NCBI GenBank assembly: GCA_964492775.1
Contig: CAZBLH010000036.1
Span: 1 to 14,991, forward strand
DNA: 14,991 nucleotides
Reading direction: 5' to 3'
Source of the DNA: WRDS01 sp964492775
GTDB taxonomy: Bacteria > Actinomycetota > Coriobacteriia > Anaerosomatales > PHET01
Shown: one piece after another, positions 1 to 6,588 of the stretch
How positions within the stretch are numbered: position 1 is the first letter of the stretch
Layout of the letters: each line of letters begins with the position of its first letter
Translations under genes and position numbers: made by a program
Notes under the pieces: model-generated
The model's database searches: none
The model's input: only the letters and a program-made list of their open reading frames with translations
Told to the model about the DNA's origin: nothing

Positions 1-2261
1 CCCTGGCAGGCCTCGCAGCGCCCGCCCTTGACGTTGAAGGAGAAGCGGCCGGGCTTGTAGCCCCGCGCCTGGGCTTCGGGAAGATTGGCGAACCAGTCGC
101 GGATGGGGGTGAAGGCTCCCGTATAGGTCGCAGGATTGGAGCGCGGCGTGCGGCCGATGGGCGACTGGTCGATGTCGATCACCTTGTCCACATATTCGAG
201 GCCGAGGATGTCGTCATGGGCCCCCGGCACGTCGCGGCTGCCGTTGAGCCGCCGCGCCGCGCCCTTGTAGAGGGTGTCGATCACGAGGCTCGACTTGCCC
301 GAGCCCGAGACGCCGGTGACGCAAGTGAAGGTGCCGAGCGGAATGCTCGCCGTCACGTTCCGGAGGTTGTTCTCCCGCGCGCCCACCACGGTGATGGCCT
401 TGGGCGTCTTCCCCGCCATCTGGCCCTTGCGGCGGGTCTGCGGCACCGGGATCTGCAGCTTGCCGGTGAGATACTGGCCGGTCAGCGATTGCGGCGACTG
501 CATCACCTCGGCCGGTGTTCCCTGCGCCACCACGCGGCCGCCATGCTCGCCCGCGCCGGGCCCCATGTCGATCACATGGTCGGCGGCGCGGATCGCATCC
601 TCGTCATGCTCCACGACGATGACGGTATTCCCCATGTCGCGGAGGTTCATGAGGGTGTCCAGCAGCCGCGCGTTGTCGCGCTGGTGAAGGCCGATCGAGG
701 GCTCGTCCAGCACGTAGAGAACGCCGGTGAGGCCCGATCCGATCTGCGACGCCAGCCGGATGCGCTGGGATTCGCCGCCCGAAAGCGTGCCCGAATTCCG
801 TGACAGGTTGAGATACTCCAGCCCCACATTGTTGAGGAAGCCGAGGCGCTCCACGATTTCCTTGAGGATGCGGGCGGCGATTTCCCGATCCTTGGGCTTG
901 AGGCTGTCGCTGAGGTTGCGGAACCAGGTGAGCGCCTCGCCGACCGACATGTCGCTCACTTCCGCGATGTTGAGGCCGGCGATCTTGACCGCCAGCGCCT
1001 CGGGCTTCAGACGGCGGCCGTTGCAGGATTCGCAAGGGGCTGCCGACTGGAAACGGGACAATTCCTCCCGCGCCCAGGCGGAATCCGTCTCCCGCCAGCG
1101 CCGCTCGATATTGGGGATGACCCCTTCGAAGGGCTTGGACGTGGTATAGGTCCGGCGCTCGTCCTTGTAGACGATATCCACATCCTCGCCGCCGCTGCCG
1201 TAAAGGATGATCTCCCGCGCCTTCTCGGGCAGCTCCGACCACGGCCTGGTCATGGAGAACCCGTATTTCCGGGCAAGGCCCTCAAGCGCCTGGACGTAAT
1301 AGGGCGCCATGGTGCGCGACCAGGGGGCGATGGCGCCGTCGGCGAGGCTCTTCGAGGGATCCGGCACCACCAGCTCGGGATCGAAATAAAGAAGGGTGCC
1401 GAGGCCGTCGCAGGTGGGGCAGGCGCCGTGGGGATTGTTGAAGGAAAAGAGCCGCGGCTCGATCTCCTCGATGGTGAAGCCGGAGACCGGGCAGGCGAAT
1501 TTCTCGGAGAACAGGATGCGCTCCGCCGTCTCCTGGTCCTTGTTGGCGAGCTCCACGATGGCGAGACCGTCGGACAAGGCGAGCGCCGTCTCCAGACTGT
1601 CGGCGAGACGGGTCGCGATGCCGTCCCGCACGACGAGACGGTCCACCACCACCTCGATGTCGTGCTTGTACTTCTTGTCGAGCCTGATCTCCTCGTCGAG
1701 CCCCCGCACCTCCCGGTCTACGCGGACGCGAGTGAAACCTTCTCGGCGGAGATCCTCGAACAGCTTGCCGTACTCCCCTTTTCGGCCAGTGACGACCGGG
1801 GCGAGCACCTGGAACTTCGTACCTTCAGCCAGCTCCTCGATGCGCTCGACGATCTGGTCGGACGTCTGGCGCTCGATCCTGTTGCCGCACACGGGACAAT
1901 GCGGGACACCGATGCGCGCGTACAGCAGCCGCAGGTAGTCGTAGATCTCAGTGACCGTCCCCACGGTCGAGCGGGGATTCTTCGAGGTGGTCTTCTGGTC
2001 GATGGAGACCGCAGGCGACAGGCCTTCGATGTGGTCGACATCGGGCTTGTCCATCTGGCCGAGGAACTGCCGGGCGTACGCGGAGAGCGACTCGACGTAG
2101 CGCCGCTGCCCCTCGGCGTAGATGGTGTCGAAAGCGAGCGATGACTTGCCGGAACCGGAAAGTCCAGTGATCACGACCAGCTCATCACGGGGAATCTCGA
2201 GGTCGAAACCCGTGAGGTTGTGTTCACGAGCGCCTCGGATGGAGATCGAATCGAGCGGCAT
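1..2261 (-). CDS. uvrA: Excinuclease ABC subunit A, C-terminus beyond the window; apparent mosaic gene
   Basis: UvrA is the damage-recognition ATPase of nucleotide excision repair; it dimerises and loads UvrB on damaged DNA. From ATG at 2261 the frame stays open for 753 codons to the left edge; full proteins are about 940-960 residues. Visible are Walker A GLSGSGKS (33-40), ABC signature LSGGESQR (493-500), Walker B with DEPS (519-522) and a second Walker A GVSGSGKS (650-657). Zinc-module cysteines are C257, C281, C284, then C410/C413 and C749/C752. The first module reads CPVSG, with Ser where many UvrAs have Cys. An AGGAGAGG ribosome site lies 10 nt upstream. Oddity: residues 1 to about 195 look Gram-positive/actinobacterial (CPVCG at 122-126), while the rest matches alphaproteobacterial UvrA as I know it (CPVSGF, PIRDWFANLPEAQARGYKPG) and uses more AAT and GAT codons. 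The gene identity is certain; its single origin is not. Confidence 0.95.
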   Translation of the reverse strand, partial: MPLDSISIRGAREHNLTGFDLEIPRDELVVITGLSGSGKSSLAFDTIYAEGQRRYVESLSAYARQFLGQMDKPDVDHIEGLSPAVSIDQKTTSKNPRSTVGTVTEIYDYLRLLYARIGVPHCPVCGNRIERQTSDQIVERIEELAEGTKFQVLAPVVTGRKGEYGKLFEDLRREGFTRVRVDREVRGLDEEIRLDKKYKHDIEVVVDRLVVRDGIATRLADSLETALALSDGLAIVELANKDQETAERILFSEKFACPVSGFTIEEIEPRLFSFNNPHGACPTCDGLGTLLYFDPELVVPDPSKSLADGAIAPWSRTMAPYYVQALEGLARKYGFSMTRPWSELPEKAREIILYGSGGEDVDIVYKDERRTYTTSKPFEGVIPNIERRWRETDSAWAREELSRFQSAAPCESCNGRRLKPEALAVKIAGLNIAEVSDMSVGEALTWFRNLSDSLKPKDREIAARILKEIVERLGFLNNVGLEYLNLSRNSGTLSGGESQRIRLASQIGSGLTGVLYVLDEPSIGLHQRDNARLLDTLMNLRDMGNTVIVVEHDEDAIRAADHVIDMGPGAGEHGGRVVAQGTPAEVMQSPQSLTGQYLTGKLQIPVPQTRRKGQMAGKTPKAITVVGARENNLRNVTASIPLGTFTCVTGVSGSGKSSLVIDTLYKGAARRLNGSRDVPGAHDDILGLEYVDKVIDIDQSPIGRTPRSNPATYTGAFTPIRDWFANLPEAQARGYKPGRFSFNVKGGRCEACQ

Positions 2262-2311
2262 CTGGAGTGAACCTCTCCTCGCGCATCAGGAGCGAAACTC
2301 GTCAAACGTCT

Positions 2312-2317
2312 ATTATA
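2312..2317 (-). promoter_or_regulatory. Candidate -10 box of uvrA
   Basis: The minus strand reads a perfect TATAAT in otherwise GC-rich DNA, 51 bases upstream of the uvrA start, leaving a leader of roughly 45 nt. The hexamer 17 bp further upstream (GTGCGC) is a poor -35, so the call rests on the -10 alone. I saw no clear GAAC-N4-GTTC LexA-type box around it. Confidence 0.45.
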
Positions 2318-2470
2318 CCGCGCCTACCGAGCGGGCGCACTCGCGTAGGCTCTGAGCTGGGGTTTGGTACGAGCACCGCAAACGGGACCGGAAACGTCCG
2401 GCACCGGAACAGGCGCTCACTCGGCCATCTCTCGTCGGATAGCCCGAAAGTCACCGAGAGTTCATCGCTG

Positions 2471-2479
2471 TGATATACG
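2471..2479 (+). promoter_or_regulatory. Candidate extended -10 promoter of amt
   Basis: TGATATACG has the TGn-TATAnn form of an extended -10 element and lies about 100 bases before the amt start. The -35 position (TCACCG at 2451-2456 for a 17-bp spacer) is weak, as is common with extended -10 promoters. Transcription would begin near 2486 and give a leader of about 90 nt. This is a pattern match only. Confidence 0.3.
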
Positions 2480-2490
2480 CCGGAAACACT

Positions 2491-2574
2491 CCTCCCGGAC
2501 TGTGCTTCACAGAGCAGCGAGCCGGTCTGCTCGTATCGGTAGGGCTCGGGACGACGCGGGCTCGGAAGGGAGGG
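2491..2574 (+). promoter_or_regulatory. Structured 5' leader of amt, possible ribosome-site masking
   Basis: The leader holds a 5-bp hairpin (CTGTG 2500-2504 with CACAG 2508-2512) and next to it a 6-bp hairpin (GAGCAG 2512-2517 with CTGCTC 2527-2532; an alternative 5-bp pairing is 2518-2522 with 2529-2533). CCTCCC at 2491-2496 is fully complementary to GGGAGG at 2568-2573, which lies in the amt ribosome-binding region. The two could pair and mask it, with the hairpins inside the closed loop. It matches no riboswitch class I recognise. An anti-Shine-Dalgarno hexamer can occur by chance. The rest of the 2262-2576 gap holds no gene that I can see. Confidence 0.3.
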
Positions 2575-2576
2575 CC

Positions 2577-3854
2577 ATGGACGTACAGGTAGCATTGGAC
2601 ACCACTTGGGTGCTCATCGCAGGCATGCTGGTGTTCTTCATGAACCTAGGATTCGCACTGGTCGAATCGGGATTCGCGAGGGCCAAGAACACCGTCAACA
2701 TCATCTCGAAGAACTTCATAGTGTTCGCGGTCGCGTCGGTCTCCTTCTTCGTCATCGGGTGGGGCCTGATGTTCGGAGACGGCAACGGCCTGATAGGCAC
2801 ACAGGGGCTGCTTATGCTCGGTGGAGCCGACAACAGCCCCGCGGTCAATGAGGCATATCAGGGCGTCTATTCGGCGATCGGGTGGACCGGGATACCACTC
2901 ATGGCCAAGTTCTTCTTCCAGCTGGTGTTCGCGGGAACCTGCGCCACCATCGTCTCTGGCGCGGTCGCCGAGCGCATCAAGTACCTGTCCTTCGTAGTCT
3001 TCTCGCTCGTGCTCGTCGCGTTCATCTACCCCATCACCGGCCACTGGATCTGGGGCGGCGGGTGGCTTGCCGACATCGGGTTCCTCGATTTCGCGGGCTC
3101 CACGGCGGTGCACTCCGTCGGAGCGTGGGCCGCTCTTGCCGGTGTCATCGTGCTCGGCCCCCGCATCGGCAAGTACGGCAAAGACGGCTCCGCGAGGGCC
3201 ATCCCCGGTCACAACATGACATCGGCACTAACGGGCGCGCTCGTGCTCTGGTTCGGCTGGTTCGGGTTCAACCCGGGCTCGACCATGGCCGCCGACCCGA
3301 CGGCGATGGCCAACATCGCCGTAACCACGAACCTCGGCGCAGCGGCCGGCCTGTTGACAGCAACAGCCGTTGCCTGGATTGTCATCGGCAAGCCGGATCT
3401 TGGGATGACCATCAACGGAACGCTCGCCGGACTGGTGGGTGTGACCGCCGGCTGCGCGTTCATCAGCAACGTCGGCGCGCTGATCATCGGCGCGATCGCG
3501 GGCATCATCGTCGTCTTCGCCTGCCTGCTCCTCGACAAGCTGCACCTGGACGACCCGGTCGGCGCCATCGCCGTACACGGCTTCGGCGGCATCTTCGGTA
3601 CGCTCGCAGTCGGGCTGTTCCACACCGAGAGCGGCCTGTTCTACGGCGGCGGTACCGAGCTCTTCGTCAATCAGCTCATCGGCGTCGTATCGGTGGGTGC
3701 CACCGTCTTCGTTCTTTCGTTCATCGTCTGGAACATCATCAAGCTCGCCATGGGCGTCCGCGTCTCTGCCGAAGAGGAGATCGCGGGGCTGGACATCGGC
3801 GAGCACGGAAACCGCGCATACCCAGACTTCGTTCAGACCGAAGCCGCACTCTAG
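2577..3854 (+). CDS. amt: Ammonium transporter, Amt family
   Basis: This integral membrane channel conducts ammonium in the Amt/Rh fold and usually works as a trimer gated by PII. The start is ATG 2577, giving 425 residues, behind GGAAGGGAGG; the 71 codons open upstream show no Amt features. There are about eleven hydrophobic segments from residue 10 to 390. The N-terminus runs LVESGFARAKNTVN (28-41), typical of this Amt subgroup, without an obvious separate signal peptide. The twin pore histidines fit H179 (FAGSTAVHS) and H334 (IAVHGFGG). The cytosolic tail after about 393 (EEEIAGLDIGEHGNRAYPDF) resembles the PII-contacting tail of the family. glnB follows 18 nt after the stop, the classic amt-PII pairing. 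Family assignment is very secure; regulation by nitrogen status is inferred from context. Confidence 0.96.
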   Translation: MDVQVALDTTWVLIAGMLVFFMNLGFALVESGFARAKNTVNIISKNFIVFAVASVSFFVIGWGLMFGDGNGLIGTQGLLMLGGADNSPAVNEAYQGVYSAIGWTGIPLMAKFFFQLVFAGTCATIVSGAVAERIKYLSFVVFSLVLVAFIYPITGHWIWGGGWLADIGFLDFAGSTAVHSVGAWAALAGVIVLGPRIGKYGKDGSARAIPGHNMTSALTGALVLWFGWFGFNPGSTMAADPTAMANIAVTTNLGAAAGLLTATAVAWIVIGKPDLGMTINGTLAGLVGVTAGCAFISNVGALIIGAIAGIIVVFACLLLDKLHLDDPVGAIAVHGFGGIFGTLAVGLFHTESGLFYGGGTELFVNQLIGVVSVGATVFVLSFIVWNIIKLAMGVRVSAEEEIAGLDIGEHGNRAYPDFVQTEAAL

Positions 3855-3872
3855 AGCGGAAGGAGGCACACT

Positions 3873-4211
3873 TTGAAGAAGATCGAGGCGATCATCAAGC
3901 CGCACAAGCTCAGCGAGGTCAAAGAGGCCCTCGGCGAGCTCGGCATCGCAGGAATGACCGTTACCGACGTCCACGGATACGGTCGCCAGAAGGGCCACAC
4001 CGAGATCTACCGGGGTACGGAGTACACCGTCAACTTCATCCCGAAGGTGAAGGTCGAGGTCTACCTCGACGACGATCTTGCGGCAGAGGCCGAGAAGGCA
4101 ATCATCGAGGCCGCTCGTACCGGGACGATCGGCGACGGCAAGATCTTCATATCCGATGTGGAGAGCGCGGTGCGGATCCGCACTGGAGAGCGCGGACCCG
4201 AGGCGCTCTAA
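3873..4211 (+). CDS. glnB: Nitrogen regulatory protein PII (GlnB/GlnK)
   Basis: PII is a small trimeric sensor that binds ATP/ADP and 2-oxoglutarate and controls targets including the Amt channel. The protein is 112 residues, the normal length, and starts at TTG 3873 with a good GGAAGGAGG site 8 nt upstream. The T-loop has YRGTEY with Tyr51, the residue that GlnD nucleotidylates. Lys58 is the usual 2-oxoglutarate ligand. The second signature is TGTIGDGKIF (83-92), with Thr85 where many PIIs have Lys, and the C-terminal R101/R103 are kept. In studied actinobacteria Tyr51 is adenylylated rather than uridylylated; that is likely here but not shown by sequence. Its position behind amt suggests a GlnK-like role in gating the channel, so glnK would be an equally fair name. 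Confidence 0.96.
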   Translation: MKKIEAIIKPHKLSEVKEALGELGIAGMTVTDVHGYGRQKGHTEIYRGTEYTVNFIPKVKVEVYLDDDLAAEAEKAIIEAARTGTIGDGKIFISDVESAVRIRTGERGPEAL

Positions 4212-4240
4212 CCGTGACACTCGTCACCCCCTGTATGCGA

Positions 4241-4272
4241 CACAGCCGCCGGGACCGCCCCCGGCGGCTGTG
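4241..4272 (+). terminator. Strong hairpin between glnB and glnD
   Basis: A perfect 13-bp inverted repeat (4241-4253 with 4260-4272, stem CACAGCCGCCGGG) encloses a 6-nt loop, 29 bases after the glnB stop and 36 bases before glnD. No T-run follows on the plus strand, so it is not a textbook intrinsic terminator. It may act as an attenuator or RNA-stability element that lowers glnD expression relative to amt-glnB. The structure is seen directly; the function is inferred. Confidence 0.6.
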
Positions 4273-4308
4273 CTCGCCTCCTGCCGAGGTTCCCTGGGGT
4301 GAGCCAGC

Positions 4309-6588
4309 GTGAGCATGGAACGGTATCTGGCCGAGCGCTCGGCACATATCGCCTCGGCGGTCCCAGGCCTGCCCGCGGCGCGCCGCCTCAGCGAGATGAC
4401 CGACGAGTCCGTCCGCGAGCTCGCCGCACACGCGCCATCGCAGCCGCCAAGCGAGTGGGCGCTGGTCGCGTTGGGCGGCTGGGGAGCGGGCTCACTCCTC
4501 CCCCGCAGTGACCTTGACCTGCTGTTCGTCTCGTCCGCTGACCCCAGCAAGGCTCGGTCGTTCCTGGATGCCATTCTCTATCCGTTGTGGGACGCCGGGC
4601 TCGAGGTCGGTCACCAGGTGCGTTCGTCCCGGCAGCACCGGAAGATGATCCGCGAGGACACGATCACTCGCGCGGCCACATTGAGCGCCCGTCCTCTCGC
4701 CGGCGACATCGACTGGGCCGCTCGGCAGATCGCGGAATGGCTCGCCGAGACAGCCAGGCGCTCCGCGCGCGTGATCGCGGACTTCCACGGTCGGCCACGC
4801 CCGGGGTCGCCCTTCGCACTTGAGCCTGACCTCAAGGACGGCGCGGGCGGACGGCGCGACTACGACGAGATCATCTGGACTGCGACGGTGCTGTCGAGCA
4901 CCGCCAATCCGGGACCCGAGACGCTCGGCGAGCTCGGCCTCCTCACCGCCGAGCAGGTCACTGCGCTGGTTGAGGCACGGGATGTGATCGCCGCGGCTCG
5001 GTGGGCGCTGCAAGCAGCAGGTTTCGGCGACCGGATGACACTGGACTCGGTCGAGGCGCTGCCCAGCGAGGTCTTCGAGAGGGTCCAGAGGTCGCTTGCC
5101 GCCACCTCGCACATCCTGCTCGAGCTCAGGGGCTCCGTGCAGGAACGCGGGATCCGCGGACGGCGGGTGCCGGCCGCAGCCGACACCAGCGGGACGTGGG
5201 GCGCCGAGCGGCTGTTCTCGGCGCTGGACCGGGGATCGGAAGCTCTGCCGAAGCTGGAGGACGCCGCCGCACGCGGAGCGCTCGACCACCTGATACCCGG
5301 GTTCAGCGACCTGATGGTGTGCCGGCGCCCCGCGCTCGGCCACCGGTGGACCGTCGGCGCACACAGCCTGCTCACTGCCGCGCTTGTGACCGCTCACCCC
5401 GGAGATCCGGTGCTTGCGCGCTCGCTGGAAGCCATCAGCGACCGGCGTCTGCTGCAAGTGGCTGCGTTGCTCCACGACCGCGGCAAAGCGCACCCGGGGA
5501 GCGACCACCCCGCCGTCGGCGCGGAGCTCGCCGGGGAGGCCACGACGGTCCTCGGTCTGCCGGACGAGAAGGCGCGCGATGTTGCCGACCTCGTCCGTCT
5601 ACACCTCCTGCTCGTCGAGACTGCGCTGCAATGCGATCTCGACGACGAGGACACCGTGTTGCGGGCCGCGGCGGCTATCGGCCATGATCGGCTGCTCGCA
5701 CCCCTGCACCTGCTGACGGCGGCTGACTCCCGCGCAACCGGTCCCGCGACGTGGACGCCCTGGACCGCCTCTTTGGTAGGGACGCTCGTCGCACGCCTGG
5801 AGGCGGCACTCTCGCCCGGGTCCGACGGCGTCGGGACCGCCCGGCGCGGTGAGCGGGTCCGCCGAGAAGCGCTGGCGGTCATGCATGCCGCTCACCCGGA
5901 AGAGCTCGTGTTTGTCTCCCGCGCACCCTTGCGCTATCTGGCCTCGAAGGACCACCGCACCGTCATCCGCCACGCACGGTTGGTCGCCGAGATCCGCACG
6001 TGCCCGTCGGCTGAAGCGGTGTTTGACGTCTCCCCCGGACCGATCGAGCACAGCTGCACGGTGACAGCGGTCACCCTTGACCGGCCCGAGGCCATCGCTC
6101 GGCTCTCCGGCGCGCTGTTCCTGGCAGGGATGAACGTGCTTTCGCTGGATGCGCACAGCACCCCGAGCGGCGTCTTGCTCGGCAGCTTCGTGGCAACGTC
6201 CCGGTCAGGACGGCCCTTCGGGTCGGAGTCGCTGTCGCGTTTCGAGCGCATAGCGCGCCAAGCGTTGCGCGACCGCATCGAGCTCAAGACGCGCCTTGCC
6301 GAGCGGGAGCGGCACCACCGTGATCAGAGTTCCTCGGCGACCAGCGTCTCCATCTCGCGCAACGGTTACGCCACACATCTGCATGTGTCCGCCCCCGATA
6401 GACCTGGACTGCTTCACGATGTCGCGCAGGCTATCGCGGACGCGGGCGTCAGAATCGGCTCGGCGCGCATCCACACGGTCGACGGCATGGCCGCAAACGT
6501 CTTCAACCTGGTCGACGATACGGGAGCGCCGACGAGCGAGCCCGGCCCGCTCGGTCATGTGGTGATGCGCGTTCGCGAGGCGCTCTAG
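4309..6588 (+). CDS. glnD: PII nucleotidyltransferase / nucleotidyl-removing enzyme GlnD
   Basis: GlnD senses glutamine and adds or removes a nucleotide (UMP, or AMP in studied actinobacteria) on Tyr51 of PII. It is 759 residues, shorter than the roughly 890 of E. coli. The nucleotidyltransferase domain has GGWGAGSLLPRSDLD (56-70) with the paired acids D68 and D70. A GlnD-type segment follows at about 172-184 (EPDLKDGAGGRRD). The HD hydrolase domain spans about 345-460, with H352 and HD 389-390 in HDRGK. Two ACT domains, the glutamine sensors, lie at about 580-630 and 688-757. GTG 4309 is preferred because GGGGTGAG lies just upstream; an in-frame ATG at 4315 is the alternative. The adjacent glnB carries the substrate tyrosine. 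The stop overlaps that of the opposing copB at CTAG. Confidence 0.94.
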   Translation: MSMERYLAERSAHIASAVPGLPAARRLSEMTDESVRELAAHAPSQPPSEWALVALGGWGAGSLLPRSDLDLLFVSSADPSKARSFLDAILYPLWDAGLEVGHQVRSSRQHRKMIREDTITRAATLSARPLAGDIDWAARQIAEWLAETARRSARVIADFHGRPRPGSPFALEPDLKDGAGGRRDYDEIIWTATVLSSTANPGPETLGELGLLTAEQVTALVEARDVIAAARWALQAAGFGDRMTLDSVEALPSEVFERVQRSLAATSHILLELRGSVQERGIRGRRVPAAADTSGTWGAERLFSALDRGSEALPKLEDAAARGALDHLIPGFSDLMVCRRPALGHRWTVGAHSLLTAALVTAHPGDPVLARSLEAISDRRLLQVAALLHDRGKAHPGSDHPAVGAELAGEATTVLGLPDEKARDVADLVRLHLLLVETALQCDLDDEDTVLRAAAAIGHDRLLAPLHLLTAADSRATGPATWTPWTASLVGTLVARLEAALSPGSDGVGTARRGERVRREALAVMHAAHPEELVFVSRAPLRYLASKDHRTVIRHARLVAEIRTCPSAEAVFDVSPGPIEHSCTVTAVTLDRPEAIARLSGALFLAGMNVLSLDAHSTPSGVLLGSFVATSRSGRPFGSESLSRFERIARQALRDRIELKTRLAERERHHRDQSSSATSVSISRNGYATHLHVSAPDRPGLLHDVAQAIADAGVRIGSARIHTVDGMAANVFNLVDDTGAPTSEPGPLGHVVMRVREAL

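Noticed and set aside
604..2041. Several open frames on the plus strand and short minus frames within 216-2144 that could suggest a broken uvrA.
   Set aside because: Translating continuously from 2261 gives one intact UvrA frame to the left edge. The others are out-of-frame shadows in GC-rich DNA.
2365..2380. A sigma-54-like site (TGGTACG, 4 bases, CCGCA) upstream of amt with correct GG-GC spacing.
   Set aside because: The -12 element has CC instead of TT, actinobacteria generally lack sigma-54, and the leader would be about 185 nt. Most likely chance.
2364..2576. A 71-codon in-frame extension before the amt ATG.
   Set aside because: It has no Amt-like sequence, overlaps the promoter and leader signals, and the ATG at 2577 has a clear ribosome site and the normal N-terminus.
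2882..4312. A 476-codon open frame in another phase across amt and glnB.
   Set aside because: Arg/His-rich composition typical of shadow frames; amt and glnB are unmistakable in their own frames.
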